Source: Chelydra serpentina (Eukaryota; Chordata; Testudines; Chelydridae). From it: a stretch of 64,000 nt of DNA. Location: positions 21,704,501-21,768,500 of the forward strand of contig JBAIAC010000007.1 of assembly GCA_037349315.1 (NCBI GenBank). The letters run 5' to 3'. The first letter of the stretch is position 1. Every line of letters begins with the position of its first letter. Under the pieces are notes generated by a model. It saw only the letters and a program-made list of their open reading frames with translations. It did not search any database and had not been told where the DNA came from. Shown here piece after piece: positions 1 through 48,668 of this stretch. The position numbers and the translations under genes were made by a program.

Positions 1-36926
<36,926 letters not shown>

Positions 36927-38023
36927 GACGCCTCTTAAAAAAAAAAAAAAAAAATTAAAAAAAAAAAAGCATTAAAAATCCCACAAAATAAAGTAAATTT
37001 TTTTTTTTAAAAAAGTTGATGTTGAGAGGAACAAATTGAAGACAGAATTTAACGTTTGTTTGATAACAGAATAGCTAACAAAACATTTAACGTGTATAAA
37101 ATTTTGGAACTAATTGTAGTTATAGGTTTTTGCGCAAACACAATCTTGTCTTCTTTCCTCACTACTGCTTTGTTTAATCACAAGAGTGCTTTAATGATGA
37201 CATTTAGTTAGTGTTCAAAAGAATTGTTGTCAGGTTTTTTTGGTTTATTTTTATTGTCAGTACAGCTTTGCTTAGTGTTAAAAGGCCAGGGATCTTATGC
37301 CTAATGCAGATGCTTGATTTATACATAGTAATCTTGAAATTCCTCAATCTGTGCACTAGTGCCAGTCATAAAGCAGTTTATAAACTGTACTGGATGATTT
37401 GGTATAAGAGAGAATAAGTGTGCCAGTATTGTCGTTTCTTCACCCCTCCCACCCCCACTCCCTATGTCATCTTTGCATCAAGATGACATTCTCAGTCATT
37501 ATTGCACTTATTTGTTATGGACAGGTTTTTAGTTGAAATGGCTGACATACTGGCAGAAATAAATTTCAACTTCCTGATGCCACATAGTCTTTCATTAAAA
37601 AGGTTCTTGCCTTAAAAGTAAATAAACCCTCATTAATAATCTTTAATTTCTGATCTTTTTGGAGCAAACTTGTTTTACATTCCCTTCATTTTTATTATGC
37701 ATTTTATGATGATACAGCTCTATATTTACAGTACAACACATTAGTATAGCTGTGACTTAACTTACTACAGGATTATAATAGAAATTGTATTCATATATAT
37801 GTAATGAGGTTATTTTTAACAATTCAGAGCAGGTGGTTAGTCTACAGATTTTTTTTCTTTTTTTTTATACCACAAACAAAAAATGGTCTTTGTCTAAAAT
37901 TCCAGTTTTACACAAACCTACAAACTAGATAGTTCCAAGACTTGGAAACAAATAGTAATGAATAATTGCACAGTGCAGGCTGTTGCTCTAACAAAATAAC
38001 CTTAGACATATCACACCTAAAAT

Positions 38024-38031
38024 ATGCTGCA
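38024..38031 (+). promoter_or_regulatory. DICER1: miR-103/107 seed match (8mer) in 3' UTR
   Basis: ATGCTGCA inside a block that also occurs in the human UTR. miR-103/107 are known repressors of DICER1. Confidence 0.75.
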
Positions 38032-39948
38032 GATTTTATAATCAGTTGGTTACTTATTTAACAAATGGAGCACCTTTACACTTAGAAAAATTTCCACATA
38101 AATTTCTTACTGTGCTTTTCACAGAGTTGCATGCATATTTCACTTACCAAAGCTGTGCTGTTAAATGCCATGAAAGCTGATGTTTAAGATAAACTGCCGT
38201 ACTTTTGATAAATCTGTGATTTAGGTCCTTAATTTAGAGAAACTAGCTCATTGTTGTTTCAGTCTATTTGAAAAAAATCATACATTTTTAGGCTTTGCCT
38301 AAATCATACATGTTTCTTTAATTAGATTTTTGTAGGCACTCTTCACTTAAATACCTCAGTTCTGTTCTGTTCCTTTCTTTTTTGCATGCATTGTTTTTTG
38401 TTTTGTTTTTGTTTTGGTGCTATGTTTATATATTATGCTTGAAATTTTAATTTTTTGCACTGTAACTATAATACCTCTTAATTTACCTTTTTTAAAAAGC
38501 TGTGGGTCAGTCTTGCACTCCCACCAATATCAGCAGAGATTTGCTGCAATTTTGCCCTGTTAATTATGCTTGAAGTTTGAGAAAGCTGAGCAAGGTGTTT
38601 TAATGTTTTCCAGCACATTGGTCTGAACTTAGTGCTGGTTTATGTGTTTAAATTACAACTAAATACTGTATTTCCTGCTTTGAAAACCCCACTCCCTTCC
38701 ATACACTCACTAAATAAACAACAACAAAAAAACCAAACCCTGTCAGCTCTGGCTTTCTAGAAAATAGAAAAAGAAAACAAAAAGCCTTAGTGCAAGGGAT
38801 GGACATTTAGCTTCTCTGAAATACAGAATTTTGTAATTAGATTTTCTATATAAATTTTTTTTAATATTAAAATTTTAATAATTCTTACAGAAATGTGAAA
38901 ACAAATTCCTGCTGTCAATAGTATAATAATACAAGTGCTATGTTTTTAAAACAAAATAACATTACTGTTTTGGTTCTTCAATCATTATGAGAGCAAAAGA
39001 GTATCATGGGAAGTTTAAAACCTGCAAGTCTTGAAATATATTTAAATTAAACTTGTTTTACGCAAAAGAAAAAAAAAAACTCTGAGTAAATTGGTATGAA
39101 CCACCACACAATTAAAAATTTATTGATAACCATTTCTTTCAGCCAGGAGTCAGGATTTTACAGCACACCAACAGAAAGTGCATGATCACTAATGTAAAAA
39201 TTCCATGGCACCTGGCCCAAGGGTCAATTTTTAAAATAAGTCATACCATTCCTAAGGCTTAAAAAGAATAAAAGTTAATTATATTACAATGAATAGTACA
39301 AAATAAAAATGGTGGGGTCATCTGCGAACACTTTAAGATACAGGTTTCTTTCTTCGACGTCTGAAGGTCATGGTTTCTCATGGTTTTGAGGTAAATCTGT
39401 TAGCAGTAAAAAATGATATGGAAAAATCATACTTTTGCTACCAAGTGTTTGATGTAAAGAAAACAAACAAACCGAATGTGGTGTTATGCTCTGTATTTCA
39501 GCAGTGGTCAATGATCCCCCTTGTTACTAGATAAAGCCTATGAATTGGAAATAAGGAATGTGTAGTGGCTGACTATAGTTTCTGCTGCTGATGTTTTTTA
39601 AATGCCGTAACTCTTTTCAAGTGTGACCTCATTGAAATGTTTCATATCCTTTGGGATAGAAAAATCATCTTAGTTTCCATGCTGTACAACTATGTGTTTC
39701 ACTCTTCAGTTGATATGATTGTGATATTGGATAGTGTATGCTATTAAAGACCTAAATCTGATAATTTGAAGGTTGGAATAGAAATCACTTGGCAATGCTG
39801 TAAGCACAAGTGTAAGTGGACTGTTGCAACCCATCTTCAAAAGCAACCACACAGACTCCTCATAAATAGTGTGGGGGTTAGTTGGCATAAACCTTGTTTT
39901 TGATCTTCTTAGTTCTATTATACTGTACTTTAAACAGTCCTCCTAACT

Positions 39949-39956
39949 ATGCTGCA
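39949..39956 (+). promoter_or_regulatory. DICER1: miR-103/107 seed match (8mer) in 3' UTR
   Basis: ATGCTGCA in the context CTAACTATGCTGCATTT. Confidence 0.75.
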
Positions 39957-40479
39957 TTTTTATTTTTATGGCTTTTTTTTTTTTCGCTGTTCTATTCATG
40001 TAGCACAAATAAGCATTGCACTTGGTACCATGCTTTACCTCATTTCAAGGAAAAAAATATGCTTAACAGAGAGGAAAAATGTGGTTTGGCCTTGCTGCTG
40101 TTTTGATTTACTGAATTTGAAAAAGATAATTATAATGCCTGCAATGTGTCATTTACTTGCACAACTTATATAGGTCATTTGTAATGTCTGTGGCATTTTT
40201 ACTGGGTATGAAAATACAACAAAGACATGTTCTGAAAATCTTGATTGTATTTTAAAACTTTGTTTTTTATTACATCATTTTTACTGTTATGTGAAGTAAT
40301 TAAAATTAAAATGACCTCTGACACTCCTGTAGTTATCTCTGAACAAACCAACATGTTGTACGCACAGTGTAGTTTTTACAAGAAGACAGCCCATAGCAAT
40401 TTGGTCAACTTTAACTCATCTCCCCTTTTTCTGGATATTGAGGGATCTGTAGTGACTTCTGAAGTGTTTATTCAGCTTG

Positions 40480-40486
40480 ATGCTGC
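40480..40486 (+). promoter_or_regulatory. DICER1: miR-103/107 seed match (7mer-m8) in 3' UTR
   Basis: ATGCTGC followed by T. Confidence 0.5.
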
Positions 40487-41479
40487 TAACATTTATATCA
40501 AAAGGCCTACTATTTTTCAGTCTCATTACATGAAGCTATGCTGTGACCACAGGGTACAGAATTTAACAAGAATTCAAGCCAATCTGAGTACCAGTTCAGA
40601 GTATAATGCAAAGCCTAATAGACACGTGGACAGATCCTTAGTTGGTGTAAATTGGCGCGGCACCATTGAGGTGTCTGAGTTTGGGTTTCCGTCGTATTTA
40701 AAAATAGTCGTCATCTGGGAAATGTGTGTGCTTATGTGTATGACATACGTACTGTAGACACACCTGTCTATATAGAAAATACAAGAGGCTTTGGATCACA
40801 ATCTTACCAGCACTTATGAAGCTGAAAACAACAAATTCCTATGTAATTTGCTGTGATGTTACACATCTATATTTGGCCACATCCTATTCACTTCTTTTTT
40901 TTTTTTCCACATGAAAAGTCTCACTGAAAATAAGTGGATCTGTTGTGAGTCCAATGAGAAGGCTTTTGACCTGTGGTACTTGATTATTGGCACATTTGTA
41001 TTTTTCAACCACTTTAATTTTCATGAAGTTAAAAGGATTTATCTTTATTTTATACATTAAGTTTAAAAACACAAAACTACAATTTACAACCCTGAAATGC
41101 AATCTAAATATCAGCTGTAGCTCCATTAGAATTATGTTGGCAAATATGAGTAGAGGTCATTGTTGTATACTCCACTAGCAGTTAATTTTAACTTCTTTCA
41201 AAAGTAACTTGAAAAATATATACACTTTACCCAATAAATCCTTTAGATCTCTTCCCCCTTTTAATTTGGATAGCAACCACAGACTATTTAAATTGCTTTG
41301 TAGATGCACTCAAAATGCACTGCGGCAGCAAGTTATGTAGAAAAACAACAACAGTTTGTGAACAAGAACTGGGAATTGCAGGTGTTTTTATTGTATATAG
41401 TTTGACATAAAAGATGGTTAAAATCAAGTAGAATGAATAACAAATAAAAATTGATGAACAATAAAATATTTACCATCAC

Positions 41480-41487
41480 ATGCTGCA
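41480..41487 (+). promoter_or_regulatory. DICER1: miR-103/107 seed match (8mer) in 3' UTR
   Basis: ATGCTGCA in CATCACATGCTGCAGCTG, close to the poly(A) site. Confidence 0.75.
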
Positions 41488-41532
41488 GCTGTCTTTAAGG
41501 GACATAAAATGTAATTCATTCATACTGTAATC

Positions 41533-41540
41533 ATGCTGCA
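41533..41540 (+). promoter_or_regulatory. DICER1: miR-103/107 seed match (8mer) in 3' UTR
   Basis: ATGCTGCA in TAATCATGCTGCAGAAA, 53 bases after the preceding site; the spacing may allow cooperation. Confidence 0.75.
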
Positions 41541-41618
41541 GAAATTTGCAGCCTGCACCTTATGGATCACAATTACCTTTAATAGTTTTTTGTAACAATT
41601 GTAGCTGAGTATATCTCC

Positions 41619-41624
41619 AATAAA
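41619..41624 (+). terminator. DICER1: Main poly(A) signal of DICER1
   Basis: AATAAA in the context CTCCAATAAAGTTATGGTCT, the same context as the end of the human mRNA, followed by a GT-rich stretch (TTTGTGTTGTC) at about 41641-41651. Cleavage is expected near 41640. Confidence 0.9.
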
Positions 41625-41640
41625 GTTATGGTCTGTTCAC

Positions 41641-42743
41641 TTTGTGTTGTCTTTCTTTAGTTTAATTAGACTGTTAGAGCCTTTCAAGAAATATTAATCT
41701 TATATTGCTCACAATTTTTATTTTTCCATTTGAATCTAAATAACAGTCTTTAAATATAAAATGTGTTTAAACAAGACTAGGAAATAATGCTTGTGTACAG
41801 TTCCACTCATCCCATTCCACTGATGGACGGTCAGAAAACAATTATTTTGAAACGCCCATACACACCTCTTAACTCAGGTGAAAAATAATGGCCCTGAAGC
41901 CACACCTGGATCTGTGTGGGTGTGCCCTTACACCTGAACAACATCCCCTTGAAGTCAGTGGGACGTGTATGCACCAAGGTCTGTCTGCATAGATGGGATT
42001 GCACAACTTGGGCCAATATTTTTAAGAAACAAACATGTTAACCTATGCAAATAAAAATACATTGACGATAAAACAATTTCCCCCCCCATTTATAGTGTTT
42101 TTCTTTTGGCATTTCACTCATCTGGGATACTGAAAACAGACTAGTCCAGCTTGTGGACTAGTCCCATGCTGCGAAGTTTAAGGAGGCAAGAGAGACCTGT
42201 CAGTCACCAATAAAAGATTTGCTCTCCCTTCTAGAAAATTCCCCAGTTTGATCTGCTTCTTGGCATCAGCAACAGGCAATTTCCAGCCCTCCTCCTCTTC
42301 CCTACACTACAAAGCATAAAGAAACTCCAACTAAAATGCCAGTGTGGTGCCACCATTTTTTCCCCTTCCTCCTGTGAGAAAGCCTAACTGCCTTTGATTT
42401 CTTCTGTGGCTCTAAGTGAATCTTGCACCACAGAATGCAGCAGCCTCTTCTCTACTCCAACTCAAGCTCAGCATAGTGGACACATCAGCTAAGAGGTTCT
42501 TGCGGTGCTCATCTCCCCTACAGCCTTCCAAGCAAGGTTTTGGCACTCTTTGCTCTCAGGAGCAGCCTCTGCCTTATTGCTTTAGCTTCCCGTCTGAGCA
42601 ACTGCCATCACTGACTCTGGCAGGCAAAGTTCCCTAGGCTTTGATACCTTTGTCTAGGGGGACAGATTGCATTTAGAGGACAAAAAGGCTGCAAGTGGGG
42701 AATGCTAGTGCCAGATCGGCGGAATCCAGCTCTAGCCGCCTCC
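41641..42743. other. Downstream intergenic DNA
   Basis: No gene recognised. It contains a short perfect hairpin (42139-42163), and otherwise unassigned sequence up to the CR1 at 42744. Confidence 0.7.
42139..42163. repeat. Perfect 10-bp hairpin
   Basis: GACTAGTCCA, 5-base loop GCTTG, TGGACTAGTC. No T-run follows and it is not in a transcript end, so a role is not evident. Confidence 0.8.
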
Positions 42744-43967
42744 TCATAGAATCATAGAATCTCAGGGTTGGAAGGGACCTCAGGAGGTCATCTAGTCCAA
42801 CCCCCTGCTCAAAGCAGGACCAACCCCAACTAGATCATCCCAGCCAGGGCTTTGTCAAGCCTGACCTTAAAAACCTCTAAGGAAGGAGATTCCACCACCT
42901 CCCTAGGTAACCCATTCCAGTGCTTCACCACCCTACTAGTGAAAAAGTTTTTCCTAATATCCAACCTAAACCTCCCCCTCTGCAACTTGAGACCATTACT
43001 CCTTGTTCTGTCATCTTCTACCACTGAGAACAGTCTAGATCCATCCTCTTTGGAACCCCCTTTTAGGTAGTTGAAAGCAGCTATCAAATCCCCCCTCACT
43101 CTTCTCTTCTGCAGGCTAAACAATCTCAGTTCCCTCAGCCTCTCCTCATAAGTCATGTGCTCCAGCCCCCTAATCATTTTTGTTGCCCTCCGTTGGACTC
43201 TTTCCAATTTATCCACATCCTTCTTGTAGTGTGGGGCCCAAAACTGGACACAGTACTCCAAATGAGGCCTCACCAGTGCCGAATAGAGGGGAATAATCAC
43301 ATCCCTCGATCTGCTGGAAATGCCCCTACTTATACAGCCCAAAATGCCGTTAGCCTTCTTGGCAACAAGGGCACACTGTTGACTCATATTCAGCTTTTCG
43401 TCCACTGTAACCCCTAGGTCCTTTTCTGCAGAACTGCTGCCCAGCCATTCGGTCCCTAGTCTGTAGCAGTGCATGGGATTCTTCCGTCCTAAGTGCAGGA
43501 CTCTGCACTTGTCCTTGTTGAACCTCATCAGATTTCTTTTGGCCCAATCCTCTAATTTGTCTAGGTCCCTCTGTATCCTATCCCTACCCTCCAGCGTATC
43601 AACCACTCCTCTCAGTTTAGTGTCATCTGCAAACTTGCTAAGGGTGCAGTCCACACCATCCTCCAGGTCGTTGATGAAGATATTGAACAAAACCGGCCCC
43701 AGCACCGACCCTTGGGGCACTCCACTTGATACCGGCTGCCAACTAGACATGGAGCCATTGATCACTACCCGTTGAGCACGACCATCCAGCCAGTTTTCTA
43801 TCCACCTTACCGTCCATTCATCCAGCCCATACTACTTTAACTTGCTGGCAAGAACGCTGTGCGAGACTGTATCAAAAGCTTTGCTAAAGTCAAGAAATAG
43901 CACATCCACTGCTTTCCCCTCATCCACAGAGCCAGTTATCTCATCATAGAAGGCAATTAGATTAGTC
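42744..43967 (-). mobile_element. CR1 LINE, 5'-truncated, premature stop
   Basis: Same subfamily as 14006-15445, with near-identical DNA. The frame is open from 43765 to 42830, with F-A-D-D at 43622-43633. Just upstream a TAG (43832-43834 on the minus strand) replaces a Lys codon of the 14-kb copy. The 5' break is at about 43967, so less of the RT remains. Dead copy. Confidence 0.9.
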
Positions 43968-44459
43968 CTGCAACACACACACGGGCAGGGCTTCCCTTGC
44001 AGAATCTTGAATGATTTGCCCTTCTGCCTCCAGTGCAGACAAATGCTGCTGACTATGGGGTGTGTCTGTCAGCTGCCAACAGTCCTAGCACATTGGGTGT
44101 AAGTGCTTTTCCTTAATGGTGCTTATAGGCCTTTCATACATGTTCCCACATCCCCACTTGTCTTCTGGATGGCTTTTAGCAGGGTAACAGTGCGCATCTT
44201 GCATCAGCCTTTCCAGCTGCCCTCACCCACTCAAGCAGGGGCCCCAACTTGTTGATGGGACCCATCCCGATAGGATTAGGCCAATACTTCCCAGCCTGAG
44301 TGGTCAGGCTGCAGAGGCCCACCACCAGAGCTGTGTCAGGGGCATCCCTCTTGATCCCTCTATTCAAGGGCCCTCTGGAAAAAAGACAAGGTCAAGTACA
44401 GAAGAGCCCTTAATGGGAGAGGAGTTGGGCAATTGAGGGCCAAGACCCTTCTCAGGACA

Positions 44460-44600
44460 GGTCTACAAAATCGCTTAAGTCAATCTAACTTACATCGCTC
44501 ATGGGGTGTGAAAAAGACACACACACACCCCAAGCGATATGGGTATAAAGTTAGCCATCCAGACAATAACCGGCATAGTTGAGTAAATAACTCTCTGTGC
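44460..44600. mobile_element. MITE-like relic
   Basis: GGTCTACAAAATCGCTTAAGTC and the later AGCGATATGGGTATAAAG resemble one end of a turtle MITE family related to the TCTACACT-type elements. The second end is unclear. Confidence 0.4.
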
Positions 44601-44653
44601 CCTGGGCCATTTTGATTTTTTGGGTGAGGAGGGCATTGGGGGACAGCCTAAAA

Positions 44654-45001
44654 CAGGGGTTCTCAACCTTTTTCTTGCTGAGGCCCACCCCAATATGCTA
44701 TAAAAACTCCATAGCCCACCTGTGCCATGACAACTGGTTTTGTGCATATAAAAGTCAAGGCCAGCATTAGGGGTTAGCAAGCAGGGCAATTGCCTGGGGC
44801 CCCCATGAAGCTACGTTGCTGAGGCTTTGGCTTCAGCCCTGGGTGGCGAGGCTTAGGGCCCCGGGCTTCAACCCCATACAATGCAGCTTTGGCTTTCTGC
44901 CCTGGGCCCCAGTGAGTCGAATGCTGGCCCTGCTTGGCAGACCCCCTGAAACCTGCTCACAGCCCCCAAGTGGGCCCTGGACTCCTGGTTGAGAACTGCT
45001 G
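44654..45001. mobile_element. hAT MITE with 8-bp TSD
   Basis: Terminal inverted repeats CAGGGGTTCTCAACC and GGTTGAGAACTGCTG, flanked by GCCTAAAA (44646-44653) and GCCTAGAA (45002-45009), which match at 7 of 8 bases. Length 348 bp, noncoding. Confidence 0.9.
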
Positions 45002-45856
45002 GCCTAGAACTCCTTGGGGTTTTGTTAAACACCTAGCAGACTGGCTTGTTATTAAAGGTTGAAAGTCACTGGGGGAAGAGGCCAGGCCAGAGAAAGGCGG
45101 CTTCCCAGCAGGGAACTGGGGTCTGTATAATGCTTGTTCTGCCATTCAGACACCAGATAATTCAAGGTCACAGCCATCCATTACCAGGTAAGAAGAATTC
45201 CTTCTTTTGGTTCATTTCCACTTGACCTGGTTCATTTTGCATCAAACCATTTTGCATGTTTGTAGCTAGCTGGGTAATAAATTTCATGGATTCCATTTAA
45301 TTGAATCTAAAGTACTGAGTTATATGAAAAGATGCAAGATCACCACTCAGACTGCCATGTTTCTTAACATTTAAGTAAAATTGTCAAAGTGGCTTGTGTG
45401 CATTCCCTTAAAGAAGATGACTTTCATACAAGTGTTTATATTCCAGGGGTGAAATCCTGGGCCCACTGAAGTCAAATAAAAGTTTTGCCCCAACTTTGGT
45501 AGTGCCATGATTTCATTCCATTCACAAATTCATATCTGTAAGACAGGTGGCGGGAAAGGTTTAGTCAGTTGGCCACCTGTCTCCTGCTTACAATCATCAG
45601 CAACTTCAAGCTTTGATTCTTTTATACCCCTGGCATCCCCCTAAAATCATGTTCTTCCTTTGCTTATGCCATTTATTCTTAAATTACTTAAATTATATGG
45701 GTGAAATTCTGGTTGCATTGAAGTCAGTGGCAAAACTCACCATCAGCCAGAATTTCACTATCTGCCTTGATTGCTAAAATCAGCAATATTCACACCTCTC
45801 CCTTGAAATTAATAATAATTTTGCAACACATTTCAGTTAAAAAATTAAATTGCTAC
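45002..45856. other. Intergenic DNA
   Basis: AT-rich, with short stretches around a GAAGTCA motif (about 45446-45490 and 45700-45760) that recur elsewhere in the window (about 54440-54480). These are probably relics of an old amniote repeat. No gene. Confidence 0.6.
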
Positions 45857-45935
45857 TATGGCTGTCAAGCAATTAAAAAAATAATTGTGATGAATCGCAC
45901 TGTTAATAATAGAATACCATTTTTTTACATATTTT
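45857..45935 (+). mobile_element. DNA-transposon terminus (GGCTGTCAAGCAATTAA type)
   Basis: TATGGCTGTCAAGCAATTAA, then GATGAATCGCACTGTTAATA and ATAGAATACCATTT, the recognisable end of a widespread vertebrate hAT-like repeat. The other end was not found. Confidence 0.5.
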
Positions 45936-46152
45936 TGGATGTGCATTGCAATGATATACCTCATTGTACATGGGCGTTAGGTATAGGCTACCATGTTAAT
46001 GGAAAATAGCAGCACAGTGACATGTATAAAGAGGCACATTCTGAACTAGGGTCAGTGTGTTAACTTAGTTAAGGTGCAGTGTTACTTAGTGCAACTAACA
46101 TACATACACTTTCTCCCAAGTAAGCTTATGTCACTTCAATAGGAGGAGCTAA

Positions 46153-46280
46153 AATAAATGATTGTTGTTTAATTTTCTGTTGTGGCGGTGCCCAGGGGAC
46201 CTGATCAGGACTGAGTCCTGTTGTGACAGGTGCTGTTTAAATAGAGTCCCTACCCAGAAGTGTTTACAATCTAAGGTGAT
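46153..46280 (+). repeat. Old dispersed repeat (TGCTAGGTGCTGTACAAA family)
   Basis: GGTGCCCAGGGGACC, then CAGGTGCTGTTTAAATAG and GTTTACAATCTAA match the family also seen at 54497-54590 and 60862-60960. Confidence 0.55.
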
Positions 46281-46640
46281 GAGCAGCATGCATGGAGATA
46301 GGGATCAAATATATGTTGCCGTTTGTATGGATTGGAGCGGGAGTGATGTCTGTGTCAGAGAGGTAGAGATTGCAATAATCAAGACAGAAGATGATGGGTG
46401 GAGGAGGGGGGAGAGCGGGCTGGATAAAAGTTTTAGCTGTGTGCACAGAAACAAAGGGTCAGGTTTTAGAGATCTTATGGAGGAAGACACCAAGATTTGG
46501 AGACAGCCTGGAGGGGTGAGATGGAGGAGTCACAGGTCATAAACCTGACACCCAGCAAGGGGTGAAGGTGTTGCCAAGAGTGACAATGGGGAAGTAGAGA
46601 AGGTTTTGGAGCAACTCGGCAAAAGTGAACTTTTGCTCTT
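46281..46640 (+). repeat. Probable old LINE-like relic
   Basis: TTGCAATAATCAAGACAGAAGATGATG, GGATAAAAGTTTTAGCTGTG and GATCTTATGGAGGAAGACACCAAGATTTGG resemble a degenerate high-copy amniote repeat. The class is not assigned. Confidence 0.4.
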
Positions 46641-47390
46641 TAAGTTTTAAGCAGACAGGGAGACATGGTAAGCTGAGATGCAGGACTACATAAACTGGCC
46701 AGATGTAGTAGTGAGCTATCAGTGTAGTAACATGATGGTCTTTGCTGCTCCCATTGCTTTGTAAATATCAAAATTCCCAGAAGCTTTGGTGTAGTCCTAT
46801 GATGTCTAGAATCCTTTATGAAGCAAATCTTACCACTCACATGTTGGCCTGCTCATCCTCTCCATCCCTAATGACTTTGTGGTGAGCTTGTTTGCACGAG
46901 TTCACTCCCATGTGGACAATGGCTTGAGGAGATTTGATATGTACAATATTCAAAACTCTGGCTGCCCATCTCCAGCAGTGCTCTCACCAGTGGCCTGCAA
47001 TGGTGGGAGAGTTTTCAGAACAATTCTAGTAGTTAAAGGTGTAAATGAGGTCACAGCTCAGCTGCTTTAGGGGTTAGAAGTTCATGGTATTCAGCTCCAC
47101 CCCATATTTATTCTGTGTAATGAAGCCAGGGTAGGATTCAAGGATGCTCCTTACACCATGCTAGGACTCTTGCTTGAAGTGAGTTCTGACTGTCCCTGCC
47201 TCCTACTGGATAGGAACTCCCCTTGCCTGCATTCCTAGTGTGACCATCTTCCTTCTGCTGCTTGTTCCTGACCTCTCTCTTGGTTTTGGAATCCGTAGAA
47301 GAAATTGGGTCTTATCAGACAGGTGCCAACTGCAGAAAAGACAGTAAGAGGGGGTGAGGATATTGTCTGAGAAGCAGGTGTTACCTGCCA

Positions 47391-48065
47391 CACGCTCTAG
47401 AGCACCCCACCTTTACCCCTCCATGGGGTCAAGGTGTAAACCAATTAATTTAGGCACCTACCCTTACCCAGTTCCTGAGACTCCGGGCATAATCTTCTCT
47501 GGGTTTGTGGGGGCTTTTACCAGTGAAAGAGCCTTACACGGTAATATCCATAACCTCTGTTTATTAACAGTGACCAAAACAGAATGCACACACTAAGCAT
47601 ACAATACTCACCATTTCCAATTAGGCAAACGAACGTTTCCTGGTGGCAAGTCAGGATCAGATTGTCTGGGGCTCCTCCAGCTTCTGCACAATATGGTTGA
47701 CATGGTGCTGAGGTCTGGCAGCTCTGATTTTGAGCTGTGTCCTGGAGTTAGGGTCCAAAGAACTTTGGACCCTGGTTTATATAGGTAAACTTGAGTCCTG
47801 CTTAGCTAGATCTTAACCAATCGTTGTAAACTAAAGTCCTACAAAACAGCATTTTTCACCAATCCTAGCCCATTATGGAACAATTCTCTAACCAATCAGA
47901 CCCCACCATCTTAGTTGATTTAAATCTGGCAAAATTAGTCATGTAGCAGACAGAAACAATCAAAGAATCAGCCAGAACCCATACAGATAAATAATAGAGA
48001 ACTAGGGACCGTAAAGGCAAAACAGTAATAAGTATGGATTTCACAATCACAACGGTTGATAAGTG
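47391..48065 (-). mobile_element. Probable LTR of a retroviral-type element
   Basis: Read on the minus strand, there are CCAAT-type motifs (near 47878-47900), a TATATAAACC box (about 47775-47785), a perfect hairpin GGGTCCAAAG/CTTTGGACCC just after it (47751-47774), and an AATAAA-type signal (about 47560). The order promoter, start, poly(A) signal fits an LTR. No target duplication was identified, so this is tentative. Confidence 0.4.
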
Positions 48066-48668
48066 ATGCCATCAAACAAAAATTTCTTTCAGCATCTTAA
48101 GATCTGTTTCTTTATCTATTAGGAGAGGGGTGCCTTCTTAACAGCCTGATATTGCATTGTTTTGATGTAATTTAGATGGATTGTGAGGATGACTCTGCTT
48201 CTTAGCTTATGGCTGCTGCTGTTTCTTACTAAAGAAAAAGGCCTCAGATCTTACAGCAGTAGCTGATTATCTGAGTGGTCTTTTGCCATCAATCAGTTTA
48301 AAATTCCCAGATGTTGACTATACTCATTGTGAGTGTTAATGTTTAGTGGCACATGGATTCAGCACCTTTACCACATGAGCAGGATCCTAAATCATGCTCT
48401 GCAGCAATCTATCTGACATGCAGCATAGCAAATTATTTAGCTCAAAAAAGAGAAGCAACTGCTGCTTGTCATTTCAGCTGCCTGGTTGAGGTAAGAAAGG
48501 CTGATCTAAAATCTATTTGAGATTTAACTCTTTGGACACAGTGGCACAATCTTTAGCTCCCTATCGGGCAGTCGATCCTCTTGCTGAGCTAACTCAGATA
48601 CGCTAACTTAAAGAAGAACTTGACTTCTCCCAGAAATCAGAGAGATTCTGAGCAGCTCCGAAGAGAAT

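Larger units (their letters stand above)
36927..41640 (+). other. DICER1: DICER1 3' UTR
   Basis: About 4.7 kb. Many blocks match the human DICER1 UTR from memory, such as the sequence around 37100-37200, 38010-38040, 40000-40180 and the terminal segment. It opens with long A- and T-runs (36938-37014). Intermediate AATAAA hexamers exist (for example 36987-36992 and 41460-41465) and could give shorter forms. The end is placed just after the last AATAAA. Confidence 0.9.

Noticed and set aside
40245..40757. A 170-codon open frame on the + strand
   Set aside because: It lies wholly in the DICER1 3' UTR, with low-complexity AT-rich codons and no domain. I see no reason to call it a gene.
42139..42163. 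Hairpin as transcription terminator
   Set aside because: Vertebrate Pol II genes do not use such terminators, and the site is 500 bases past the DICER1 end without a T-run.
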